Of a stretch of DNA of 11,674 bases, positions 1 to 6,743 are shown piece after piece. Source of the stretch: Crocinitomicaceae bacterium (lineage in GTDB: Bacteria; Bacteroidota; Bacteroidia; Flavobacteriales_D; Crocinitomicaceae); the NCBI GenBank assembly GCA_015662935.1, contig DQTF01000148.1, forward strand, positions 1 through 11,674, written 5' to 3'. Under the pieces are notes generated by a model. It had not been told where the DNA came from. It saw nothing but the letters and a program-made list of their open reading frames with translations, and made no database searches. Positions within the stretch are counted from its first letter, which is position 1; each line of letters starts with the position of its first letter. The position numbers were made by a program, and so were the translations under genes.

Positions 1-1229
1 CCAAGAGATTCTGACCATTGTCCGAGTAATCCTGCAAGTTTACTTCCGAATCCAGTCATTGCAAAATAAACTCCCATCATAATTGAAGCATATTTTAAAG
101 GTGCTAACTTTGTAATAAAAGAGAGTGCTACAGGAGACAAACAAAGTTCACCAATTGTATGAAACAAATATGCTGCAACCAACCAATACATTGCTGAAGA
201 TCCTGTGCTTTCATATTGGGCAACGGCTCCTGTCATAAAAAAGAAACCCATACCCATGATAATTAATCCTAAAATCATTTTAAATAACGATGAAGCTTCT
301 TTTCCTTTCAATTTTCTTTTTGCCCAAAAGCCGGCTACAACAGTTCCAAAAATTACAATAAACAATGCATTTAAAGATTGAAACCAAGTTGCTGGAATTT
401 CGAAACCAAACAACATTCTATCAGTTTTAGCTTTGGTATAAATATTCATTAACCCACCAGCTTGTTCAAATGCTCCCCAAAAGAGAATAACTATTAGAAA
501 AGAAATCATTAAAACAAGTACTCTATCTTTCTCTATCTTAGTCAATGGTTTTTTCATTGCGGCTTTCTCTTCCTCATTCCCAGAAGAACCTAGGAAGTTA
601 CCAACATTTTTCAAATGCTTTTGACCTACAGCATATTGAATTAAACCTAACAACATTCCAAATCCTGCTAAACCAAACCCATAATGCCATCCTATTTCTT
701 CTCCAACATATCCAACAATAATACTAGCTAAAAATGCGCCAACATTAATACCTATATAAAAAATTGTAAACCCTTTATCTCTTCGTATATCACCTTGCTT
801 GTATAAGCCACCTACCATAGTTGAAATATTCGGCTTTAACATACCAACACCTAATACAATAAATACCAATCCTGTATAAAATGCCCAAGTTTGTTCAACA
901 GCTAGAATACTATGTCCTATAAGTAATAGAACCCCTCCAACATAAACTGATTTCTTTTGCCCCAAAAATTTATCAGCAATTATTCCACCAGGGATTGACA
1001 TTACATAAACCATCATTGTATACCAACCGTATAGAGCTAAAGCTTCTCCATCAGTCCATCCCATTCCAGGATTAATAACATCCGTTTTTTCAACTAAATA
1101 CAAAGTAAGAATTGCGCGCATTCCATAGTATGAAAAACGTTCCCACATTTCCGTAAAAAACAATACATATAATCCGATTGGGTGTCCAAATAAGGTTTTC
1201 TCTTCTTCTAATGTCAATTCTTGGCTCAT
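1..1229 (-). CDS. POT/PTR2-family proton-coupled peptide transporter (C-terminus cut by window edge)
   Basis: This gene reads from an ATG at 1227-1229 on the minus strand and runs off the left edge, giving 409 intact residues without a stop or frameshift. Family hallmarks are clear. An ExxERFxYY proton/peptide motif lies at about residues 27-35 (E27, E30, R31, F32, Y34, Y35). A GGxxAD loop motif is at 81-86, a KPNIS motif at 132-136, and the PTR2 signature FYxGINxGA at about 157-165. A late helix carries HTIGELCLSP. The protein is an inner-membrane MFS transporter that takes up di- or tripeptides with protons. Family members usually have 12-14 helices and roughly 450-550 residues, so the last part is missing here. 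It is divergent from the aminopeptidase at 1419, and the two may form a peptide-use pair. Family assignment is firm; substrate range is inferred. Confidence 0.95.
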   Translation of the reverse strand, partial: MSQELTLEEEKTLFGHPIGLYVLFFTEMWERFSYYGMRAILTLYLVEKTDVINPGMGWTDGEALALYGWYTMMVYVMSIPGGIIADKFLGQKKSVYVGGVLLLIGHSILAVEQTWAFYTGLVFIVLGVGMLKPNISTMVGGLYKQGDIRRDKGFTIFYIGINVGAFLASIIVGYVGEEIGWHYGFGLAGFGMLLGLIQYAVGQKHLKNVGNFLGSSGNEEEKAAMKKPLTKIEKDRVLVLMISFLIVILFWGAFEQAGGLMNIYTKAKTDRMLFGFEIPATWFQSLNALFIVIFGTVVAGFWAKRKLKGKEASSLFKMILGLIIMGMGFFFMTGAVAQYESTGSSAMYWLVAAYLFHTIGELCLSPVALSFITKLAPLKYASIMMGVYFAMTGFGSKLAGLLGQWSESL

Positions 1230-1392
1230 AATCTTCTTTTTTTTGAGTTTGTGAATGTAATAATAAATTCGCTAATTCAAGACATAAATCACATTCTCTG
1301 TCCTCCCTAAAACTTAATCGGTTGAAAATCAACATCCATCTACCTCTTATAGCTCCTTGTATAATCAATTTTCTACATCGTTTTAGTTTGAT

Positions 1393-1400
1393 TATATTTG
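1393..1400 (+). promoter_or_regulatory. Putative -7 promoter box upstream of the M1 aminopeptidase
   Basis: TATATTTG matches the Bacteroidetes -7 consensus TAnnTTTG exactly and lies 18 bases before the ATG at 1419. It implies transcription starting near 1404-1406 and a very short 5' leader. No convincing -33 TTG is seen at the usual spacing. The element is short and AT-rich, so chance matches are common; its position between divergent genes is the main support. Confidence 0.45.
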
Positions 1401-1418
1401 CGCAACCAAATTAGACAA

Positions 1419-3314
1419 ATGAAGCAGTATTTTATTTTCTCCATATTAATTATTCAAATCCTATTTTCATGTTCTCCAAATCAGAAAAATGAAAACAATG
1501 AATCTTTAGCACACGTAGAAACAATTAAAGACCAACATACTAGGGCTAATATTGAAGAAATCAGAACAACTCATCTTCATCTAGAATTGGACATCAACTT
1601 TGAAAATAAAATAATCTACGGAGTTGCTCGTCATCAAATGAGTGAGAATAATATTGATCACGCAATTTTTGACATTAAAGGTTTAGAAATTATTAAAACG
1701 ACTGTTGGGGAGAAAGAGGAAACAGCTGCCGATTTTACTATTAGTGATGATGATGAACTTTTGGGAGCTGCTTTAACTGTAAAAATAGAACCAGGTACTC
1801 AATTTATCAATATCTATTACCAAACAACTGAAAATTCTGAAGCCCTTGATTGGTTACCTGCAGAATTAACAGAAGGTAAAGTGCATCCTTATTTATACAC
1901 ACAAGGACAAGCAATCTTAACCCGCTCATGGATTCCTTTGCAGGATTCTCCAATGAATAGAATCACCTATTCTGCAGACATCACTGTTCCTAGTGAATTA
2001 ATTGCAGTTATGAGTGCTGACAATCCAACCGAAAAGAATGATGAAGGAAAATATCATTTTATGATGAAACAAAAGATTCCTTCTTACCTAATTGCTTTAG
2101 CTGTTGGAGATTTGGTTTATACTTCTTTGGGAGAAAATTGTGGTATCTATTCTGAAAAAGAACTTGAAGATGCCTGCGCTTATGAGTTTGGAGATTTGCC
2201 TAAAATGATTTCTGCAGCAGAAGGACTTTACGGAGAATACCTTTGGGATCAATACGATATTGTGATGCTACCCTACTCTTTTCCTTTTGGAGGAATGGAG
2301 AACCCTAGATTGACTTTTGCTAACCCAACCATTCTTGCAGGAGACAGAAGTTCAACATCGGTAGTTGCACACGAACTAGCTCATTCTTGGTCTGGAAACC
2401 TTGTTACTAATGCTACTTGGGATGACTTCTGGCTAAATGAAGGATTTACTGTCTACTTTGAGAATAGAATCATGGAAGAAATTTATGGCAAAGAAACAGC
2501 AGACATTCTAGCTACGATTGAATACCAAGATTTGACTGCCTCAATTACAGACATTGGACAAAGCGAATTCCCGGAAGACACACGTTTAAAACTAGAGCTA
2601 AACGACAGAAATCCAGATGAAGGAATGACTGATATCGCTTATGTAAAAGGAGCTTTCTTCTTAAGAACAATCGAACAGTCAGTAGGACGAGAAAAACACG
2701 ACTCCTTTTTAAGTCAATACTTCCAAGATCACGCTTTTCAATCTATCACAACTGAAATTTTCGTTGAAGATTTAAAAAATAAGTTATTAGACCCGAATGC
2801 AATTTCCTTCAATATTGATGAATGGATTTATCAAGAAGGGTTACCCGAAAACCACCTAAAGATTAAATCACAGAGGCTAGAAAAAATGGTTGCGATTGCA
2901 GAAAAATCTAAGACTGGTAAAGACATCTTCTCAAGTGATTTTAAAGATGCTGAAAGAAATGATTTCATTACACAAGAGTGGCTAACATTCTTCAGGACGC
3001 TTAGCCCAGAAACTTCTATTGCAACAATGACTCAATTAGATGCTCAGTTTAAGTTTTCTTCAGACGCAAATGCTATCGTCAAATCTGATTGGTTTAAATT
3101 ATCTGCACAAACTCATTACAGAGAGCAAAGTCCTGAAATGCAAAAATACCTTATCAAAATTGGTCGAAGATGGTTAATTGAAGGGATTTATCAAATTTTA
3201 ATGGATTCAGATGATGCACAAGATCATCATTTTGCTAGAGAGACTTTTGAGAAAGCAAAGAATGGTTATCACTTTGTTTCTAGAAGTACGATTGAGGGAA
3301 TTGTAAAAAAGTAA
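1419..3314 (+). CDS. Lipoprotein M1-family metallo-aminopeptidase (leukotriene A4 hydrolase-like)
   Basis: This 631-residue protein is a zinc aminopeptidase that removes N-terminal residues from peptides outside the cytoplasm. The exopeptidase motif GGMEN is at 291-295. The zinc motif is HELAH at 318-322, with the third ligand E341 eighteen residues after the second histidine (HExxH-18x-E). Y408 in a YVKG context fits the transition-state tyrosine. The N-terminal beta domain and the helical C-terminal region after about residue 480 resemble the LTA4H/RNPEP branch of M1. The start is taken as ATG 1419 because it gives a clean lipoprotein signal with lipobox LFSC and lipidated C18. A TTG seven codons earlier keeps the frame open but overlaps the -7 box. 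The adjacent divergent peptide transporter suggests a role in peptide nutrition. No functional link to the nos genes is evident. Confidence 0.93.
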   Translation: MKQYFIFSILIIQILFSCSPNQKNENNESLAHVETIKDQHTRANIEEIRTTHLHLELDINFENKIIYGVARHQMSENNIDHAIFDIKGLEIIKTTVGEKEETAADFTISDDDELLGAALTVKIEPGTQFINIYYQTTENSEALDWLPAELTEGKVHPYLYTQGQAILTRSWIPLQDSPMNRITYSADITVPSELIAVMSADNPTEKNDEGKYHFMMKQKIPSYLIALAVGDLVYTSLGENCGIYSEKELEDACAYEFGDLPKMISAAEGLYGEYLWDQYDIVMLPYSFPFGGMENPRLTFANPTILAGDRSSTSVVAHELAHSWSGNLVTNATWDDFWLNEGFTVYFENRIMEEIYGKETADILATIEYQDLTASITDIGQSEFPEDTRLKLELNDRNPDEGMTDIAYVKGAFFLRTIEQSVGREKHDSFLSQYFQDHAFQSITTEIFVEDLKNKLLDPNAISFNIDEWIYQEGLPENHLKIKSQRLEKMVAIAEKSKTGKDIFSSDFKDAERNDFITQEWLTFFRTLSPETSIATMTQLDAQFKFSSDANAIVKSDWFKLSAQTHYREQSPEMQKYLIKIGRRWLIEGIYQILMDSDDAQDHHFARETFEKAKNGYHFVSRSTIEGIVKK

Positions 3315-3390
3315 TCTCCTTTAAATCAGCGATTCTCATCTATCTAAAAATCTCCCCTCTCAAAACACCCTACTAAAATCTTATTTAAAC

Positions 3391-3404
3391 ATGACCTAGG
3401 TCAT
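3391..3404. promoter_or_regulatory. Perfect 14-bp palindrome, likely activator site for the fasciclin-cytc-nosZ unit
   Basis: ATGACCTAGGTCAT is a perfect inverted repeat centred at 3397.5. The centre is 29.5 bp upstream of the first base of the TACATTTG -7 box at 3427, or about -41 from the inferred start. Class II Crp/Fnr-family activators characteristically bind near -41.5. The half-site TGACC is not the classical FNR TTGAT, so the regulator is unknown. The palindrome and spacing are seen directly; the binding role is inferred. Confidence 0.5.
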
Positions 3405-3405
3405 A

Positions 3406-3434
3406 TTGAAAGTTGTTTAGCCTCCATACATTTG
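3406..3434 (+). promoter_or_regulatory. Putative Bacteroidetes sigma-A promoter for the fasciclin-cytc-nosZ unit
   Basis: A TTG at 3406-3408 is followed after an 18-bp spacer by TACATTTG at 3427-3434, an exact TAnnTTTG -7 element. The spacing fits known Bacteroidetes promoters. The transcription start should be near 3438-3441, leaving about 20 bases before the ATG at 3461. The palindrome at 3391-3404 abuts the -33 element. No strong terminator for the upstream peptidase gene was seen in 3315-3390. Confidence 0.6.
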
Positions 3435-3460
3435 TTATATAATAACTAATAACAATTAAA

Positions 3461-4048
3461 ATGAAAGCAAAGCACTTAATCTTATCCGCAGTATTGATTA
3501 CTGCATTAGTTTCATGTAATAATGAAGCCACTGAAGAGGTTGCAAATGAAGCAGCAACAGAAACAACAGCAGAAAGCACAAATGAGGACCATGGTCAAGC
3601 AGGTGTAGCAGCAGTGGAGGGCGAAGATCCTAACGCGTTACAACTTGCAATGTCAATGGATGATTTTTCTACATTGGTCGTTGCAGTAAAAGCTGCGGGA
3701 GTTCAAGATGCGCTAGTTAACGCTGGACCATTAACTGTTTTTGCTCCTTTAAATACAGCTTTTGATAAGTTACCAGAAGGAACAGTCGAAACTTTATTAA
3801 AACCAGAAAGCAAAGCTGACTTATCTTTTATACTAGTCAATCATGTTGCTCCAGCAAATTACCCAATGAAGCAATTAAAAAAAGAAGCGAAGAAAGGTCG
3901 TAAATTATACATGGCTTCAGGTAAATATTTAGAAGTTGAATACAAAGACGGAAAAGTATTCGTAGGAGGAACAGAAGTTTTACAATCAGTAAAAGTGAGT
4001 AATGGTTGGGTACATGTCATTGATGATGTATTAGTTCCAGCTGAGTAA
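3461..4048 (+). CDS. FAS1 (fasciclin) domain lipoprotein of the nos cluster
   Basis: This 195-residue protein has a lipoprotein signal peptide with lipobox ALVSC and lipidated C19. A low-complexity Glu/Ala/Thr-rich linker (about 20-58) leads to a single FAS1 domain (about 59-195). The domain shows the H1 box, TVFAPLNTAFDKLP, at 92-105. A degenerate YH region follows at N127-H128, and an H2-type ending (VHVIDDVLVP) at 184-193. FAS1 domains are known as adhesion or binding modules; the job of this one is not established. Its place directly ahead of a cytochrome c (31-bp gap) and nosZ, behind a regulated-looking promoter, suggests a part in N2O respiration, perhaps in assembly or in holding partners together. 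That role is inference from context. Domain identity is clear. Confidence 0.92.
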   Translation: MKAKHLILSAVLITALVSCNNEATEEVANEAATETTAESTNEDHGQAGVAAVEGEDPNALQLAMSMDDFSTLVVAVKAAGVQDALVNAGPLTVFAPLNTAFDKLPEGTVETLLKPESKADLSFILVNHVAPANYPMKQLKKEAKKGRKLYMASGKYLEVEYKDGKVFVGGTEVLQSVKVSNGWVHVIDDVLVPAE

Positions 4049-4079
4049 ACAAATACAATTAACTAAAAAATAAAAAACG

Positions 4080-4556
4080 ATGAAAATTAAAATTTTATCC
4101 TTATTAACAATTACTACTTTGTTCTTCGCTAGTTGTGGAGGAGAAGAGAAAGCTAAAGAAGTAGTAAACGAAGTTAAAGAAGAGGTAACTGAAAACATAG
4201 AAGAAGCTGTGGAAGCAACAGGAGATATGGCTAATATAGGAATAGGCCCAATTACTTCTGTTGAACTCGGAGATTTAGATGCAGATTTGGCAGATGAAGG
4301 CAAAGAGATTTACAAAACAAACTGTACTGCGTGCCATAAATTTGGAAAGAGATACATCGGACCAGCTTTAGAAGGACTACTCGAAAGACGTTCTCCAGAA
4401 TGGGTAATGAACATGATGCTGAATCCTAAAGAAATGATTACTAAAGATCCTATCGCAATGGAATTGTTGGCAGAATATAGCACTCAAATGGCTGACCAAC
4501 AACTTTCTGAAGATGATGCAAGAGCAATTTTAGAATTCATTAGAACGAAAGATTAA
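4080..4556 (+). CDS. Mono-haem cytochrome c lipoprotein, probable electron donor to NosZ
   Basis: The 158-residue product has a lipoprotein signal (lipobox FFASC, lipidated C19). A strongly charged Lys/Glu segment, probably helical (about 22-50), works as a spacer. A class I cytochrome c domain (about 70-158) follows. One haem c site is visible, CTACH at residues 82-86. M137, in the context TQMADQQLSEDD, fits the axial methionine ahead of the final helix. It should be tethered to a membrane facing the periplasm and carry single electrons. It lies 31 bp after the fasciclin gene and 39 bp before nosZ, so it is almost certainly co-transcribed with both. The likely role is passing electrons from the quinol/cytochrome chain to the CuA site of NosZ, in a locus without nosC genes in view. 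Family is certain; partner is inferred. Confidence 0.93.
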   Translation: MKIKILSLLTITTLFFASCGGEEKAKEVVNEVKEEVTENIEEAVEATGDMANIGIGPITSVELGDLDADLADEGKEIYKTNCTACHKFGKRYIGPALEGLLERRSPEWVMNMMLNPKEMITKDPIAMELLAEYSTQMADQQLSEDDARAILEFIRTKD

Positions 4557-4595
4557 TAATAGTAATACCAAACACATTATTTTAAAACAAAAAAT

Positions 4596-6581
4596 ATGAA
4601 AAAATCAATTATATCAATGTTTGCAATTGCTGTAACAACTTCGCTAATGGTGAGTTGTGGCGGTCCAAAAAGCAAATCAGACAGAGGTGCTATTGCAGGA
4701 AATGCAGCAGAAAAAGTATACGTTGCACCAGGAGAACATGATTCTCACTACGCATTCATCTCTGGTGGTTTCAGTGGGCAGTTAGCTGTTTACGGACTTC
4801 CTTCTGGACGTTTATTTAGAGTGATTCCAGTATTCTCTCAAGATCCAGAAAAAGGATATGGATACAGTGAAGAAACTAAGCCAATGTTAATGACCTCACA
4901 TGGTTTAATTCCTTGGGGAGATTCACATCATCCAGATATTTCTCAAACAGAAGGTTCTGTTGATGGTCGATGGGTGTTTATTAATGAAAATAACACTCCT
5001 CGTATTGCCAGAATTAGCTTAAAAACGTTTGAAACAGAAGAAATCATTGAAATCCCTAATTCTGCAGGAAATCACAGTTCTTCTTTCGTAACTGAAAACA
5101 CTGAGTACGTTGTTGCAGGTACACGTTTCGCTGTTCCTTTTCCTCAAAGAGATATGCCTATCAGTGAAATGAAAGGTAACTTTAAAGGAGCTTTAACATT
5201 CATAAAAGTTGATCAAGAACATGGTCACATGGACATTGCTTTCCAATTGAGAATGCCTGGTTTCAATTATGATTTATCTCACCCAGGTCGTGGTAAGTCT
5301 CATGGTTGGTTCTTTTTCTCAACTTATAACACAGAGGAGTCTAATACATTAATGGAAGTAAATGCATCTCAAAATGACAAAGATTTTATTGCAGCGATTA
5401 ACTGGAAAAAAATTGAAGAGTATGTGGCAAATGGTGGTGGTACGAAAATACCAGCTAAATATGCACACAACACTTGGAATGATGATGAGCATACTGCTAA
5501 AACAGTTATGGAAGATGAAGTATTAGTAATCGAGCCTTCTGAGGTTCCTGGTGCTATTTTCTTCTTACCTACTGCAAAATCACCTCACGGCTGTGATATT
5601 GATCCAACAGGAGAATACATTATTGGTAATGGTAAATTAGCTGCACAAATGACAATTCACTCATTTACTAAAATGCTTAAAGCAATTGAAGACAAAGCTT
5701 TTGATGGAGATGCTTATGGTATTCCAATCATTAAATTTGATGCTGTTAATTACGGTACTTTAGATCAACCAGGACTAGGACCTCTTCATACTGAATTTGA
5801 TACAAGAGGAAATGGTTATACTACTTTCTTTATCTCTTCTGAGGTTGTGAAATGGAACATCAAAGATTTGAAAATCATTGATAGACATCCTGTTTACTAT
5901 TCTGTAGGTCACTTGATGATTCCTGGTGGTAACTCAAGAACACCAGATGACAAGTATTTAGTTGCGATGAACAAGATTACAAAAGATCGTTACTTACCAA
6001 CTGGTCCTGAAGTTTGTCAATCAGCTCAGTTATTTGATATCTCTGGAGAAAAAATGGAACTTCTTTTAGATTTCCCTACAATTGGTGAACCTCATTATGC
6101 TGCAGGTATTGCTGCAGAAAAAATTGAAGGTAACACAACCAAAATCTTTAAGTTAGATGAAAACACACACCCATATAGAGTAACAAACGAAGCAGAAACA
6201 AAAGTGGTTCGTGAAGGGAATAATGTTCATATTTATATGTCAATGATTCGTTCTCACTTCTCTCCAGACAACATAGAAGGTGTTAAAGTTGGAGATAAAG
6301 TTTACTTCCACGTTACCAACTTAGAACAAGATTATGACGTTCCTCATGGAATCTCAATGATCGGTGCTAATACTTCTGAATTGTTGATCATGCCAGGTAG
6401 AACAACTACTTTCACATGGGAACCAAAAGCAGTTGGTGTTTGGCCATTCTATTGTACAGATTTTTGTTCAGCACTTCACCAAGAAATGCAAGGATACGTT
6501 AGAGTATCAGCAAAAGGTTCAAACACACCTCTCAAGTATACACTTGATGGTGATGTACCTGGAGAAGATGAAGAACTATAG
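4596..6581 (+). CDS. nosZ: Nitrous oxide reductase, clade II (Sec/lipoprotein type)
   Basis: This 661-residue enzyme reduces N2O to N2 in the periplasm, the last step of denitrification. The N-terminal beta-propeller carries the seven histidines expected for the CuZ cluster: H111 and H112 (DSHHP), H160, H331 (SPHG), H398, H439 and H500. The C-terminal cupredoxin domain carries CuA ligands H584 (DVPHG), C620, C624, H628 and M631 within CTDFCSALHQEM. The Trp of the classical CxWxC is Asp622 here, as is usual in clade II enzymes. There is no twin-arginine motif. Instead there is a lipoprotein signal with lipobox MVSC and C21, so export is by Sec and the enzyme is probably membrane-anchored. No extra C-terminal cytochrome domain is present, unlike some epsilonproteobacterial forms. 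The gene is intact and followed by a strong terminator. Confidence 0.99.
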   Translation: MKKSIISMFAIAVTTSLMVSCGGPKSKSDRGAIAGNAAEKVYVAPGEHDSHYAFISGGFSGQLAVYGLPSGRLFRVIPVFSQDPEKGYGYSEETKPMLMTSHGLIPWGDSHHPDISQTEGSVDGRWVFINENNTPRIARISLKTFETEEIIEIPNSAGNHSSSFVTENTEYVVAGTRFAVPFPQRDMPISEMKGNFKGALTFIKVDQEHGHMDIAFQLRMPGFNYDLSHPGRGKSHGWFFFSTYNTEESNTLMEVNASQNDKDFIAAINWKKIEEYVANGGGTKIPAKYAHNTWNDDEHTAKTVMEDEVLVIEPSEVPGAIFFLPTAKSPHGCDIDPTGEYIIGNGKLAAQMTIHSFTKMLKAIEDKAFDGDAYGIPIIKFDAVNYGTLDQPGLGPLHTEFDTRGNGYTTFFISSEVVKWNIKDLKIIDRHPVYYSVGHLMIPGGNSRTPDDKYLVAMNKITKDRYLPTGPEVCQSAQLFDISGEKMELLLDFPTIGEPHYAAGIAAEKIEGNTTKIFKLDENTHPYRVTNEAETKVVREGNNVHIYMSMIRSHFSPDNIEGVKVGDKVYFHVTNLEQDYDVPHGISMIGANTSELLIMPGRTTTFTWEPKAVGVWPFYCTDFCSALHQEMQGYVRVSAKGSNTPLKYTLDGDVPGEDEEL

Positions 6582-6599
6582 TTTTAGTTAGTTGTACAG

Positions 6600-6636
6600 A
6601 AAGGCGAGTGATTTATTTAAAATTGCTCGCCTTTTG
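6600..6636 (+). terminator. Rho-independent terminator after nosZ
   Basis: AAAGGCGAG at 6600-6608 pairs perfectly with CTCGCCTTT at 6626-6634, giving a GC-rich nine-pair stem. The stem can extend inward by two G-U and four A-U pairs to leave a five-base loop. The T tract is short and mixed (TTTTGATTTTG). The hairpin begins 19 bases after the nosZ stop. It separates nosZ from the nosLDFY part of the cluster. Confidence 0.85.
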
Positions 6637-6668
6637 ATTTTGTATTAAATAGTTGATTAACAATTTAG

Positions 6669-6688
6669 TATGTATCATTAGTTACATA
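6669..6688. promoter_or_regulatory. Inverted repeat upstream of the membrane protein-nosLDFY unit, candidate activator site
   Basis: TATGTA at 6669-6674 and TACATA at 6683-6688 are perfect complements across an 8-bp centre, with one further C-G pair inside (6676/6681). The centre is at 6678.5, exactly 29.5 bp upstream of the -7-like box at 6708. This is the same distance as for the palindrome upstream of the fasciclin gene. Aligned on their centres, the two sites share a T, C and T on the left and G, T and A on the right, so a common regulator is possible but unproven. Confidence 0.4.
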
Positions 6689-6707
6689 TAAAGTTTAGCA
6701 AATATTG

Positions 6708-6715
6708 TATCTTTA
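6708..6715 (+). promoter_or_regulatory. Putative -7 box for the membrane protein-nosLDFY unit
   Basis: TATCTTTA matches TAnnTTTG except at the last base. It lies 28 bases before the ATG at 6744 and implies a start near 6719-6722. There is no TTG at the usual -33 spacing, which would fit a promoter that depends on an activator bound at the inverted repeat just upstream. A new promoter is expected here because a terminator closes the nosZ transcript. Confidence 0.4.
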
Positions 6716-6743
6716 TTAAAAAGAAATAATTAAATTAAAAAGC

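Noticed and set aside
1090..1368. Minus-strand open frame of 92 codons near the transporter start
   Set aside because: It overlaps the clearly coding POT transporter in another frame, and the protein has no recognisable features.
1357..1368. TTG-N6-CAA as a third activator site before the M1 gene
   Set aside because: Only the outer three pairs match and the centre-to-box distance is 30.5 bp rather than 29.5, so it is likely chance in AT-rich DNA.
1398..1418. In-frame TTG start seven codons upstream for the M1 aminopeptidase
   Set aside because: The TTG overlaps the TATATTTG promoter box and would place extra polar residues before the lipoprotein signal. ATG 1419 gives a clean signal peptide.
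4031..4303. Minus-strand open frame opposite the cytochrome c gene
   Set aside because: It is a Ser/Pro-rich antisense shadow of the Glu/Lys-rich coding strand, with no independent support.
4555..4581. AATAAT...ATTATT inverted repeat between the cytochrome gene and nosZ
   Set aside because: The stem is six AT pairs with a 15-base loop and no T tract, too weak to call a terminator or attenuator.
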